Of a stretch of 43,607 bases of DNA, positions 33,412 to 41,421 are shown one piece after another. The position numbers and the translations under genes were made by a program. The stretch comes from Lachnospiraceae bacterium (GTDB lineage: Bacteria; Bacillota; Clostridia; Lachnospirales; Lachnospiraceae): NCBI GenBank assembly GCA_021203145.1, contig JAJQBS010000013.1, positions 1 to 43,607 on the forward strand, in the 5' to 3' direction. The notes under the pieces were generated by a model that saw nothing but the letters and a program-made list of their open reading frames with translations, had not been told where the DNA came from and ran no database searches. Positions within the stretch are counted from its first letter, which is position 1, and every line of letters begins with the position of its first letter.

Positions 33412-33838
33412 CAGAGATATCTATACGGCAAGATGGCTGATAAGCCCAGAAGGAAATCCTTCAAACGACGAGCTTCTTGATGATATGGCAGCGTACCATG
33501 TGCAGCAGGGAATAGAAAAAGCACTTAAATATGCATTGCATTCAATATGCGGTTTGGATGAAACTTATAGAGGTTATCGAACGCATGACATTATGACCCT
33601 GATCAATATAGTGATGGATCATTCGGACTTGACTCTGTCAGAGCGATTAATGAATATGGCGAATGATATAACCGGATGGGAAGCGCATAGCAGATATGAT
33701 GATTCACCGGCATCTGCGCGCAAAGATATCGTTGAAGCGATTGCTATATATGAGGAACTAAAACAACAAATTCATGAGGCTGAGGAACACAATTCAGCTT
33801 CAGAAGAATCGCAAAATTCAGAGGAAAGCTATGAATAA
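33392..33838 (+). CDS. HEPN-domain toxin
   Basis: A 148-aa all-helical protein. The N-terminus ([14 protein letters not shown]) and [17 protein letters not shown] match HEPN helices, and RGYRTHDI provides the Rx4H RNase motif. The C-terminal tail ([18 protein letters not shown]) is low-complexity and acidic. It is presumably an RNase restrained by the MNT protein encoded just upstream. The start lies within the MNT gene, and its stop overlaps the dUTPase start by 8 nt. Confidence 0.85.
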   Translation: MLMDRADRDIYTARWLISPEGNPSNDELLDDMAAYHVQQGIEKALKYALHSICGLDETYRGYRTHDIMTLINIVMDHSDLTLSERLMNMANDITGWEAHSRYDDSPASARKDIVEAIAIYEELKQQIHEAEEHNSASEESQNSEESYE

Positions 33839-34268
33839 AGAGATCCGCATTCAATATTTAAATAATACTATTAAGCATCTGGAATATATCGACGGAAAAT
33901 CCGACTGGATTGATCTGCGGGCTGCCGAGGATATTTCCATGAAGAAGGGCGAATTCCGCCTGATCCCGCTGGGGGTGGCGATGCAGCTGCCGGAGGGTTA
34001 CGAGGCGCACATTGTACCGCGCAGTTCTACCTTTAAAAATTTCGGAATCATCCAGACCAACCATATGGGTATTGTCGACGAGACCTACGCCGGCCCGAAC
34101 GACTGGTGGTACATGCCTGCCCTGGCGGTTCGCGATACGGAAATTCATGTAAACGACCGGATCTGCCAGTTCCGCATTATGGAACACCAGCCACAGCTGA
34201 CTTTTCGGACGGTCGATGCGCTGAGGGCGCCTGACCGTGGCGGACTGGGGAGTACCGGGAGAAACTGA
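33831..34268 (+). CDS. dut: dUTPase (dUTP diphosphatase)
   Basis: A 145-aa trimeric-type dUTPase, hydrolysing dUTP to dUMP and keeping uracil out of DNA. Motif 1 region [21 protein letters not shown], motif 2 [12 protein letters not shown], motif 3 [17 protein letters not shown], motif 4 DRICQFRI and the C-terminal arm [13 protein letters not shown] 33831 lies inside the end of the HEPN gene with SD GAGGAAAG; the longer frame from 33774 is HEPN shadow. Position inside a toxin-antitoxin transcription unit is unusual and suggests mobile or phage origin. Confidence 0.93.
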   Translation: MNKEIRIQYLNNTIKHLEYIDGKSDWIDLRAAEDISMKKGEFRLIPLGVAMQLPEGYEAHIVPRSSTFKNFGIIQTNHMGIVDETYAGPNDWWYMPALAVRDTEIHVNDRICQFRIMEHQPQLTFRTVDALRAPDRGGLGSTGRN

Positions 34269-34339
34269 ATATTTGTAAGACAGTCACCGAAGTATTGTCC
34301 TCTAAAATTTGCAAATAAAGAAAATATTTAGACGTTGTA

Positions 34340-34368
34340 TTGACAATGTAGACATGATATATTAAAAT
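34340..34368 (+). promoter_or_regulatory. promoter of relB-yoeB
   Basis: TTGACA (34340-34345), 17-bp spacer, TAAAAT (34363-34368). The -35 lies in a short symmetric sequence, TTGT-ATTG-ACAA (34335-34346), a plausible operator. Confidence 0.7.
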
Positions 34369-34392
34369 ACGAGGAAAGGAGTGTGACGATTT

Positions 34393-34665
34393 ATGGCTCA
34401 AACAACAGTCAGTGTGAGAATGGATGATAATTTAAAAAAAAGCTTTGACAGAGTATGTGATGAATTAGGTATGTCCATGACAACCGCAATAACTATATTT
34501 GCGAAAAAGGTTATCAGGGAAAAACGGATACCCTTTGAAGTGTCCGTAGATCCTTTTTTCAGCGATTCTAATATGGCTGCCTTGAATGAAAGTATAGCGC
34601 AGATGCAGCAGGGAAAAACGGTAACCAAAGCTATGCAAGAATTGGAAAATATGGCGAATGAGTAA
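34393..34665 (+). CDS. RelB/DinJ family antitoxin
   Basis: A 90-aa protein with the RelB/DinJ ribbon-helix-helix N-terminus (TTVSVRMDDNLKKSFDRVCDELGMSMTTAITIFAKKVI) and IPFEVSVDPF, the family's linker to the toxin-binding tail. SD GAGGAAAGGAG precedes ATG 34393. It overlaps the toxin gene by 8 nt and likely represses the promoter just upstream. Confidence 0.92.
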   Translation: MAQTTVSVRMDDNLKKSFDRVCDELGMSMTTAITIFAKKVIREKRIPFEVSVDPFFSDSNMAALNESIAQMQQGKTVTKAMQELENMANE

Positions 34666-34921
34666 GATAATATTTACTGAGAGAGCTTTTGAGGAATATT
34701 TGTACTGGCAGACGCAGGATAAAAAGACATTGAAGCGTATAAATGCCCTGCTAAAAGATATAGAACGCGGGAATTTTGAAGGTATTGGCAAGCCTGAACC
34801 GCTGCGTGGAAATTTTGCAGGGTTATGGAGCAGACGAATTGATGATGTGAACAGGCTTGTTTATTCTACAGGAAACGGACAGATAGAGATTTATCAGTGC
34901 AAGGGGCATTATGACGATTGA
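34658..34921 (+). CDS. YoeB family toxin (second copy in window)
   Basis: An 87-aa ribosome-dependent RNase of canonical length. Signature: FTERAFEEYLYWQTQDKKTLKRIN, KPEPLRGNFAGLWSRRIDDVNRLVY and the C-terminal CKGHYDD with the catalytic His-Tyr. Unlike the pair at 16.5 kb, this one is served by a RelB/DinJ-type antitoxin. It is not a recent duplicate of the other YoeB: the sequences differ throughout. Confidence 0.93.
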   Translation: MSKIIFTERAFEEYLYWQTQDKKTLKRINALLKDIERGNFEGIGKPEPLRGNFAGLWSRRIDDVNRLVYSTGNGQIEIYQCKGHYDD

Positions 34922-35027
34922 TCTGCGCAAAAACCATACTCCTACGAAATAGTTGATTCCGCATGAAAGCGGAAGGCTTTCAAATGGGTGGCAGGCACCT
35001 AAATAAACCAGTAACTGTAATAACTGC

Positions 35028-35057
35028 AGCAGGGTCTTGCGAATGCAAGACCCTGCT
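35028..35057 (+). terminator. strong hairpin after relB-yoeB
   Basis: AGCAGGGTCTTGC (35028-35040) with GCAAGACCCTGCT (35045-35057), a perfect 13-bp stem with loop GAAT. Only GTTT follows, so termination would rely mainly on the stem. It abuts the IS605-like element. Confidence 0.7.
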
Positions 35058-35058
35058 G

Positions 35059-35109
35059 TTTGAAAGAATGTGGTCGCAATCCCGTTAGCTTTAGATAATG
35101 GGGGTTCAC
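35059..35109 (+). mobile_element. IS200/IS605-like right-end relic, copy 1
   Basis: A 51-nt element running from tttgaaagaatgtggtcgca to GGTTCAC, containing a hairpin closed by CCCGTT and AATGGG. It is nearly identical to 42231-42282. The terminal hairpin and GTTCAC end resemble IS605-type right ends, which double as the 3' part of TnpB guide RNAs. No transposase or tnpB is nearby. It ends 6 nt from the stop of minus-strand arcC. Confidence 0.6.
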
Positions 35110-35115
35110 AAGAAT

Positions 35116-36042
35116 TCAGGAAATGACCGTCCCGGTCTTTCCAAGATAAGCATCTTTCGCCATATCCAGCGAGGTAATGATGGCGCTGCGCCCCGCTTTC
35201 TGCGAGACAAAGTGGACGGAAGCCTCGATCTTTGGCAGCATTTTATCTTTTCCAAATTCCTCATTTCGGATGTGCTGCAGTGCTTCCGGGATACTCATTT
35301 CCCGGACTGGCTGCGGGTGCTCGGACTCATAGCCGAGATAGACAAATTCCTCGTTTGTAAGAATCAGCAGAAGGTCTGCATCGACCAGGTCCGCCAGACG
35401 GCCGCTGACCGCATCCTTTTCGATGACCGCGCTCGCACCCTTGAGCTGGTTTCTCTGCTTCAGCACCGGGATGCCGCCGCCTCCGCCCGCGACGACGATG
35501 TGTCCTGCGCCAACTAGCGCGTTGATCGCGTCAATCTCTACAATGTCGAGAGGCTTCGGGGCAGCGACAATGCGCCGGAAGCCTTTTTCGGGCTCTTCGA
35601 TGACGTAGTTGCCTTTCTTTTCCTCCTCGGCGGCTTCTTCCGCGCTCAGGTACCGCCCAATCACCTTGACCGGCTGATAAAATGCCTCATCATACGGATC
35701 TACGGTTACCTGTGTGAGTACTGTGGCTACAGTGCGGTAAATACCGCGGGAGAGCAGCTCTGAGCGAAGTGTATTCTGAATATCATAGCCGATGTATCCC
35801 TGGCTCATCGCGGAGCAGATTGCGACAGGCGCGCTGTAGGTCTCATGGGTCTTCGCGTACTCATTGATCGCTGTGTGGATCATGCCGAGCTGCGGGGCAT
35901 TGCTGTGTGTGATAATCAGCTGTGCGCCTTCCTCTACCAGATCGGCCAGAATTTTTGCTGTATGCAGCACGGCGTCGCGCTGTTCCGGAAAAGTAGTGCC
36001 CAGAGCCTTGTGTCCGAGCGCTACGACAACTCTTTTTTTCAT
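35116..36042 (-). CDS. arcC: carbamate kinase
   Basis: A 308-aa cytosolic kinase interconverting ATP + carbamate and carbamoyl phosphate + ADP; in fermenters it makes ATP from arginine/citrulline or purine degradation products. Family segments: MKKRVVVALGHKALGTT, LIITHSNAPQLGMI, AICSAMSQGYIGYDIQN, TQVTVDPYDEAF, VVAGGGGGIPV, AVIEKDAVSGRLADLVDADLLLILT. The usual GGNAL in the first loop is GHKAL here. ATG 36042 follows AAGGTGG; the frame open to 36144 is leader. No other arginine deiminase genes adjoin it. Confidence 0.93.
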   Translation of the reverse strand: MKKRVVVALGHKALGTTFPEQRDAVLHTAKILADLVEEGAQLIITHSNAPQLGMIHTAINEYAKTHETYSAPVAICSAMSQGYIGYDIQNTLRSELLSRGIYRTVATVLTQVTVDPYDEAFYQPVKVIGRYLSAEEAAEEEKKGNYVIEEPEKGFRRIVAAPKPLDIVEIDAINALVGAGHIVVAGGGGGIPVLKQRNQLKGASAVIEKDAVSGRLADLVDADLLLILTNEEFVYLGYESEHPQPVREMSIPEALQHIRNEEFGKDKMLPKIEASVHFVSQKAGRSAIITSLDMAKDAYLGKTGTVIS

Positions 36043-36161
36043 AAAATTTTCCACCTTGTCTGATTTACTGTAAAAGTGATGAACGCCGATCGGAGTGAAG
36101 CGGGGAGATCGGCGGCGATTGCATGAGTGTAAAGCACCGGGCAATCGGTTTTACAGGATTG

Positions 36162-36190
36162 ATTATAGCCGCCCCGCCAGGAAAAAGCAA
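36162..36190 (-). promoter_or_regulatory. sigma-A promoter of arcC
   Basis: On minus: TTGCTT (36185-36190), 17-bp spacer, perfect TATAAT (36162-36167). The ~110-nt leader contains a hairpin CGCCGATC/GATCGGCG around 36089-36113. Confidence 0.75.
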
Positions 36191-36199
36191 TCCTTTTAT

Positions 36200-36228
36200 G
36201 CATAATCTCAGGGGCTGTCCCATATACA
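36200..36228 (+). promoter_or_regulatory. candidate sigma-E promoter of the spoIIIA operon
   Basis: GCATAAT (36200-36206), 14-nt spacer and CATATACA (36221-36228), close to the sigma-E consensus GNATANT / CATACANT, ~65 nt before spoIIIAA. spoIIIA is a sigma-E operon in B. subtilis, so the site is where one is expected. It lies just upstream of the divergent arcC promoter. Confidence 0.65.
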
Positions 36229-36293
36229 TACTGTAAAAGCAAGACGTTAGACGGGGCTTATATCTGTGTTGTAAAGAGGGGAGGCGGTACGGG

Positions 36294-37253
36294 ATGGAAC
36301 GGATGGAGTCGGTCTGTCAGCTGCTGGCCGTGCATGTGAGGGCCATGCTGGAAAGATGTGCTCTGGATTATGAAAAATTACAGGAGATACGCCTGAGAAT
36401 CTGCCAGCCGGTGTTCCTTTTCTATGATGGCGCAGAGTGTGTACTCTGCCATCCGGGTTGGCTCTCGGACAATCCCGGTGACGGCTGGCGCATAACAGCA
36501 GAAGAGATGAAGGAGACGCTGGAATACGTGTCCGGGTATTCCCTGTACGCATTTGATGAGGAGATCTGCCGAGGATTTCTTACCGTGCCGGGAGGGCATC
36601 GGGTCGGCCTGGCCGGTCATACGGTGATGGATCAGGACCGGGTTCGGGTCATGCGGTATATTTCTTTTTTGAACATCCGCATTTCTCACCAGCGAAAGGG
36701 CTGCGCGGATCCGGTGCTTCCTTTTTTGTATGAAAATGGGGAGGTTTGCCACACCTTGATTCTCTCCCCGCCGGGAGGCGGCAAGACAACCCTGCTGCGA
36801 GATCTGATCCGCCGGATTTCGGAGGGAGGAAGCTATGGAAAAGGGCGCACGGTCGGTGTGGTGGATGAGCGCTCGGAGATTGCCGGCTCCTACCTTGGCG
36901 TACCGCAGAATGACCTGGGGCCGCGCACGGATGTGATGGACGCGTGCGGGAAGGCGGAGGGGATGAGGATGCTCCTGCGCTCCATGGCGCCGCAGGTGAT
37001 CGCTGTGGATGAACTGGGGAGCGACTCGGACGGCTGCGCTGTTGAGAGTGTGTTTCACTGTGGATGCAGGCTGCTTGCCACGGTGCACGGCGCTTCCATG
37101 GACGAAATCTGCCGGAAACCACTTCTTTCGAAAATGGTTCGAAAGAAGATGTTTGAACGGTATATTGTATTGTCAGACGCACAGAGGACGGGGAAAGTAC
37201 GGGAAATTCTGGACAGAGATCAAAAGATGCTTTGTAACTGTTGTATAAAATGA
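36294..37253 (+). CDS. spoIIIAA: stage III sporulation protein AA (ATPase)
   Basis: A 319-aa secretion-type ATPase of the mother cell, proposed motor of the SpoIIIA-SpoIIQ channel between mother cell and forespore. The N-terminal region has LQEIRLRICQPVFL and YALDEEICRGFLT-like residues (SLYAFDEEICRGFLTVPGGH). Walker A is LSPPGGGKTTLLRDL, Walker B VIAVDELGSD, and the histidine segment is LLATVHG. ATG 36294 follows GAGGCGG. First gene of an eight-gene operon, spoIIIAA-AH, complete in this window. Confidence 0.95.
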   Translation: MERMESVCQLLAVHVRAMLERCALDYEKLQEIRLRICQPVFLFYDGAECVLCHPGWLSDNPGDGWRITAEEMKETLEYVSGYSLYAFDEEICRGFLTVPGGHRVGLAGHTVMDQDRVRVMRYISFLNIRISHQRKGCADPVLPFLYENGEVCHTLILSPPGGGKTTLLRDLIRRISEGGSYGKGRTVGVVDERSEIAGSYLGVPQNDLGPRTDVMDACGKAEGMRMLLRSMAPQVIAVDELGSDSDGCAVESVFHCGCRLLATVHGASMDEICRKPLLSKMVRKKMFERYIVLSDAQRTGKVREILDRDQKMLCNCCIK

Positions 37254-37352
37254 ATTGCATTCAGACCGTGTTAATTTGGAAGTATTTACTGTAAATTTCA
37301 GTGATGTTCAGTATAAAGGCGTGATACAGGAAAAGGAGGGGCTTACGTTCGG

Positions 37353-37880
37353 ATGCGCATGATTGTAAAACTGGGAGGCCTGCTCTGCATTTTTGTCGCT
37401 GCCTGTATGGCGGGATATGAGATGGACCGCCGCCTGAAGCAGCGCTGGCTTTTTTTGCGGGAGGTGGCGGAGACACTGCAGCTTCTCGAAAAGGAGATGA
37501 CCTGGCTGCGCACTCCGCTCCCGGAAGCACTGAAGGAAGCGGCAGGAAACTGCAGGACTGCGTTTGCTCCAATGCTTCTTGCCTGCGCGGAGCTTGTGAC
37601 AAACCGGGACAGATGTTCTTTTGGGGAAATCTGGCGTGTGTGCGCCGCGCAGGAGCTGCCGAAAGGGCTGCTGTCGGAAGCAGAGTATCAGGCATTGCTG
37701 GAGGTGGAGGGCGCATTGTGTAATTCTGACACGGTTCTCCAGAAGACACATCTTAACAGGCAGCAGCAGCGTTTCCGGGATCTGTCTGACCGGGCAAAGG
37801 AGGAGTGGCAGGAGAAAGGGAGACTCTGCCGGAGACTTTCCGCGGCAGCGGGGCTTTCCCTGGCGATACTTCTGCTATGA
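37353..37880 (+). CDS. spoIIIAB: stage III sporulation protein AB
   Basis: A 175-aa membrane protein with hydrophobic segments at the N-terminus (LGGLLCIFVAACMAGY) and C-terminus (AAGLSLAILLL), between which is a helical domain related to type II secretion GspF (LREVAETLQLLEKEMTWLRTPLPEAL). It acts in the SpoIIIA complex, probably under SpoIIIAA. Start ATG 37353 has AGGAGGGG about 12 nt upstream; a second ATG six nt later is possible. Confidence 0.93.
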   Translation: MRMIVKLGGLLCIFVAACMAGYEMDRRLKQRWLFLREVAETLQLLEKEMTWLRTPLPEALKEAAGNCRTAFAPMLLACAELVTNRDRCSFGEIWRVCAAQELPKGLLSEAEYQALLEVEGALCNSDTVLQKTHLNRQQQRFRDLSDRAKEEWQEKGRLCRRLSAAAGLSLAILLL

Positions 37881-37971
37881 AAGAGAACTGGCAACGATGC
37901 AGGATGGTCTTTGCATATCTTTTACAGAAGGATGGCCGGGGCCTGGTTTACCGGCGCGGCAGAGGTGAAGC

Positions 37972-38166
37972 ATGAGTATTAACCTGATTTTTAAAATAGC
38001 GGCAGTCGGGATTCTTGTATCGGTCCTGAGCCAGGTGTTAAAACAAAGTGGGCGGGAGGAACACGCATTCCTGACAAGCCTGGCCGGTCTGATTCTGGTG
38101 TTGTTCTGGCTGGTTCCCTACATCAGCCAGCTGTTTGAGACAGTAAAATCTTTATTTTCGCTCTGA
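37972..38166 (+). CDS. spoIIIAC: stage III sporulation protein AC
   Basis: A 64-aa protein with two transmembrane helices: NLIFKIAAVGILVSVLSQVLKQSGREEHAFL is the conserved block, then LTSLAGLILVLFWLVPYI. Length matches the family (about 65 aa). A 139-nt gap to spoIIIAD contains a GGCGGT/ACCGCC inverted repeat near 38233-38266, which may attenuate transcription within the operon. Confidence 0.94.
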   Translation: MSINLIFKIAAVGILVSVLSQVLKQSGREEHAFLTSLAGLILVLFWLVPYISQLFETVKSLFSL

Positions 38167-38305
38167 GCCGCCGGCGGAGGCAGCTGCCGATGGGCTACGG
38201 CGAGATTTTTAGAACCTGCGATTTGCGCGTCAGGCGGTGTAAGATGCATCAGCGCTTGACCGCCAGATTCCTAGTTCGGCTGTCAGATGGAGGGAGGGTC
38301 CGGCC

Positions 38306-38689
38306 ATGAATATGATAAAAATCGCCTGCCTCGGAATTGCTGCCGTCATGCTTGCGCTGTTCCTGAAAGAGGCAAAGCAGCCATTTTCGCAGCTGGTCAG
38401 TCTGGCCGCGTGCCTTCTGATCATTTTTTACAGTGTCTCCAGACTGTCCTCTGTGTTAGAATTGCTGGAGACGCTGGGCAGCTACGTGTCTGTACAGAAA
38501 AGCTATTTTAAGATCCTCCTGAAAATCACCGGAATCACTTATATCGCGGATTTTTCCGCGAATCTGTGCAGAGACGCCGGATTTGGGGCGATCGCGGGTC
38601 AGATTGAGATTTTCGGGAAAATATCCATTCTGGCGATCAGCTCCCCGATAATTCTGGCGCTGCTGGAGACGGTGTACGCGTTCCTCTGA
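38306..38689 (+). CDS. spoIIIAD: stage III sporulation protein AD
   Basis: A 127-aa membrane protein with three to four helices, containing IACLGIAAVMLALFLKEAKQPFSQLVSLAACLLI and LKITGITYIADFSANLCRDAG, both typical. The paired small membrane proteins AC and AD are related to each other. SD GGAGGGAGGG precedes ATG 38306. spoIIIAE begins 18 nt after its stop. Confidence 0.94.
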   Translation: MNMIKIACLGIAAVMLALFLKEAKQPFSQLVSLAACLLIIFYSVSRLSSVLELLETLGSYVSVQKSYFKILLKITGITYIADFSANLCRDAGFGAIAGQIEIFGKISILAISSPIILALLETVYAFL

Positions 38690-38707
38690 GGGGCAGAAGG
38701 GGATGAC

Positions 38708-40033
38708 ATGCTTTTTTTATTGAGAAAGCGAAAGCAATGGAATTTGGGTTTGCGCCGTCCGGGGCCGAACAGTAAAGCTCTTTCTGAAGGGCGGGGACGG
38801 CGGAAGCGAGGTGGGACGGCTTTCAGAATAGTTCTGACCTGGGCTTATGTATTTCTGGGAGTCTCATGCGCGCCTCTTATCGCGAGGAGCGATGCTTCGA
38901 AGGAAGAGTCTGCTGCCGGGACGGAGACGGATTTCGGCCTGACGGTGGGGGATTTCGATCTGACAGAGGAGGACTTCGGCCTGACGGAGGAGGTGGAAGG
39001 CTATCTGGATATTGCCGCGATTGAGGAGAGCCTGTCGGAGCTGCTTGAGACGGACGAGTTTTCCTTTTGGGAGACTGTGACCAAACTGCTTTCCGGGGAA
39101 ATTCCACTTAGTATGGACTTGCTCTGGGATTCGGTGTCCGCCATCTTTCTGGATGAATTCAAACAGCAGAAAACGCTGGTCTTACAAATTTTGCTTGTGG
39201 CGCTTTCTTCTGCGGTGTTTTCTAATTTTGTGCGGGTGTTTGACAGTCATCAGATATCCGATGTCAGCTTTTATATGACCTACCTGATGCTCTCGACCCT
39301 GCTGATGCGGTCCTTTTTGTCGCTTGAGGATCTGGTCCTTGAGACCTGCGGCGCGATGAACACCTTTATGAAAATCCTGCTGCCTTCCTACCTTATCACG
39401 GTCGTACTGAGCGCGGGTACGGTTACCGCGCTCGGGTTCTATCAGGTGTCGCTTCTGGCGATCAGCCTTGGGCAGATCGTGATCAGCAGGCTGGTGCTTC
39501 CTGCCATCCGTGTCTATATGCTCATCCTGCTTTTGAACCAGCTTTCCTGGGAGGACTATTTCTCCGGCATCGCTGATCTCCTGGAAATGGTGATTACGTG
39601 GAGTGTAAAAACGGTCCTGGGGATTGTGGTCGGCCTGGGTGCTGTACAATGTCTGGTCACGCCGGCGATTGATTCGCTGAAAAATTCTGCCCTGAGCCGG
39701 GTGGCGTCCGTGATACCCGGCGTCGGCTCAATCCTGAGTGCGGCAGCCCAGACCGTGGCCGGGTCGGCGGTCGTGATCAAAAACGCGGTCGGCGTGGCAG
39801 GGATCATCGCGCTCGGCGTGATCTGTCTGACCCCGCTGGTCAAGCTCGCTGCCTGTATCTTACTGTTCCGCGCATTGCGCGCGCTTATCTGGCCGGTCTG
39901 CGAGAAACGGATGACGGAGGGGCTTGAGAGTATTTCCCGGGGAAGCATCCTGCTGCTCCGTGTCCTGGCCTCATCCCTTGCGGTATTTGTCATATTGCTG
40001 GCAATGATTACCGCTTCGGTCAGGAGCGGGTGA
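38708..40033 (+). CDS. spoIIIAE: stage III sporulation protein AE
   Basis: A 441-aa polytopic membrane protein, largest of the SpoIIIA channel components. Signal-type helix near 40-60 (VLTWAYVFLGVSCAPLIA), an acidic extracytoplasmic stretch with a small internal repeat (DFGLTVGDFDLTEEDFGLTEE), then about seven membrane helices including MILLPSYLITVVLSAG-like (ILLPSYLITVVLSAG) and VIPGVGSILSAAAQTVAGS, the family hallmark. The long basic N-terminal tail is unusual. Its C-terminal codons TASVRSG-stop are the first unit of a 65-67-bp tandem repeat. Confidence 0.94.
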   Translation: MLFLLRKRKQWNLGLRRPGPNSKALSEGRGRRKRGGTAFRIVLTWAYVFLGVSCAPLIARSDASKEESAAGTETDFGLTVGDFDLTEEDFGLTEEVEGYLDIAAIEESLSELLETDEFSFWETVTKLLSGEIPLSMDLLWDSVSAIFLDEFKQQKTLVLQILLVALSSAVFSNFVRVFDSHQISDVSFYMTYLMLSTLLMRSFLSLEDLVLETCGAMNTFMKILLPSYLITVVLSAGTVTALGFYQVSLLAISLGQIVISRLVLPAIRVYMLILLLNQLSWEDYFSGIADLLEMVITWSVKTVLGIVVGLGAVQCLVTPAIDSLKNSALSRVASVIPGVGSILSAAAQTVAGSAVVIKNAVGVAGIIALGVICLTPLVKLAACILLFRALRALIWPVCEKRMTEGLESISRGSILLLRVLASSLAVFVILLAMITASVRSG

Positions 40034-40177
40034 GGGAGGGTTTCTGTATACACTGTTTCAGCCAGCTACTGAATACCGCTTCGGTCAAAAGCGGGTGAGG
40101 AAGGGGGGTCATATGAATCCCGTTTTTGCCTGCTATTGAATACCGCTTCGGTCAGAAGCAGGCGAGGGAGGACGCTT
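40009..40177 (+). repeat. 66-bp tandem repeat from the spoIIIAE 3' end
   Basis: taccgcttcggtca starts copies at 40009, 40074 and 40141 (periods 65 and 67). Copy 1 encodes TASVRSG-stop of SpoIIIAE; copy 2 reads TASVKSG-stop; copy 3 reads TASVRSR. Each unit also carries a purine-rich GAGGGAGG-like sequence, and the one in copy 3 serves as the SD of spoIIIAF. Confidence 0.9.
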
Positions 40178-40705
40178 ATGATACAGTGGCTCAAAACGCT
40201 CTCTGGAAGCATTTGCATCGTGACGATTCTGATGCACCTGATTCCGGACGGCCGGTTTGCGAAATATGTTCGCTTTTATGCCGGCCTCCTGTTATTTTTG
40301 ATCATGCTCCAGCCGGTTCTGGAGTTTTTGGGAGACGGGAACGAGCTGGATCATTATCTGCAGCTGGAATTTCTCAGGGAAGAGTATTATGATCTGGAAA
40401 GCGCGGCGGAAGGCCTTTCGGATTTGAAAAACGACCAGATACTGACGGCTTACCAGAGTGAAATTTCCCGGCAGGTTTCCGAGATTGCCAGCGCATATGG
40501 GCTGGATGCGATATCGGTAGAAATAGAATTCGGGGAAGACGGATACTCGATTGAGACGATCTCTCTAACAGTGGAAGCAACGGGTGGGGAGGAAGCTGCA
40601 GAAATCACAGAGCCGGAAATCACGGAAGTGGCCGCAATGACCAGAGACGAGATCGCCGGGCTTTATCTGATTCCGACTGCCAGGATATCAATTATATGGC
40701 TGTAA
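40178..40705 (+). CDS. spoIIIAF: stage III sporulation protein AF
   Basis: A 175-aa protein with two N-terminal membrane helices (LSGSICIVTILMHLI and FYAGLLLFLIMLQPVLEFL) and a soluble C-terminal ring-building-like domain containing YGLDAISVEIEFGEDGYSIETISLTVE. ATG 40178 has GGGAGG 6-11 nt upstream; the frame open from 40136 belongs to the duplicated spoIIIAE end. The last codons and TAA start another tandem repeat. Confidence 0.9.
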   Translation: MIQWLKTLSGSICIVTILMHLIPDGRFAKYVRFYAGLLLFLIMLQPVLEFLGDGNELDHYLQLEFLREEYYDLESAAEGLSDLKNDQILTAYQSEISRQVSEIASAYGLDAISVEIEFGEDGYSIETISLTVEATGGEEAAEITEPEITEVAAMTRDEIAGLYLIPTARISIIWL

Positions 40706-40780
40706 GACTGCAAAGACAGCAATTTTCCGGCCGCAGGACTGTAAAGGGAAGAACTTTCCGGTTGTAAAAGTGTCTTTAAA
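40698..40780 (+). repeat. 31-bp tandem repeat from the spoIIIAF 3' end
   Basis: Copies at 40698-40728, 40729-40759 and a partial one from 40760, each starting ggctgtaagactg, ggccgcaggactg, ggttgtaaaagtg. Copy 1 carries the spoIIIAF stop; copy 3 retains the in-line taa. Confidence 0.8.
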
Positions 40781-40823
40781 AAGTGTATTGATGATTGACT
40801 GATTATTAGAAGGACCGCAGATT

Positions 40824-41408
40824 ATGAAACAGTGGCTCGCTAGGCTGAAGAACGAAAAAAAAGACCAGATTGTCATCCTTCTTTTGTTTGGGATTTTGCT
40901 GGTGGTAATCGCGTGGCCCTCCGGATCGGAGAGCGCCGATGGCAGCGGTGAGCAGACGACGGCGGGAGAGGAGAGCGGGAATACGGCTGACGAGAGCGAT
41001 GGAGCGGATAACGCAGATGAGGCTGCAAAGCTGGAGGCGCGCCTGGAGGAGATTCTGAGCCAGGTGGAAGGGGTGGGGGAGGTGCAGACGATGATTACAC
41101 TGAAATCGGACGGAAGGAAGGTGGTGGAAAAGGATACGGAGCAGACACAGTCAAAGGAGGAGAGTGTCCAGTCCGAGGAATCCTCTCTGGCGGAGCAGTC
41201 TTCCGCAAGTGAAAGTACCATTTATGAGAAGGATTCGTCCGGAAACGAGACGCCGTATGTGACGGAGGAGCTTTCACCGGAAATACTGGGGGTGCTTGTG
41301 ATCGCGCAGGGGGCGGACAGCGCTTCTGTTACAGCGGAAATCACTGAGGCCGTGATGGCATTATTTGGAATTGAGGCGCATAAAATCAAAGTAATGAAGA
41401 TGGAATGA
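40824..41408 (+). CDS. spoIIIAG: stage III sporulation protein AG
   Basis: A 194-aa single-pass protein (IVILLLFGILLVVIAW, about residues 17-33) with an extracytoplasmic domain. After a Ser/Glu-rich stretch it has LEEILSQVEGVGEVQTMITLKSDG and ILGVLVIAQGADSASVTAEITEAVMALFGIEAHKIKVMKM, the ring-forming fold that builds the large SpoIIIAG ring. SD AGAAGGA precedes ATG 40824. Its stop sits in the SD of spoIIIAH. Confidence 0.94.
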   Translation: MKQWLARLKNEKKDQIVILLLFGILLVVIAWPSGSESADGSGEQTTAGEESGNTADESDGADNADEAAKLEARLEEILSQVEGVGEVQTMITLKSDGRKVVEKDTEQTQSKEESVQSEESSLAEQSSASESTIYEKDSSGNETPYVTEELSPEILGVLVIAQGADSASVTAEITEAVMALFGIEAHKIKVMKME

Positions 41409-41421
41409 GGAGGAGGATCAG

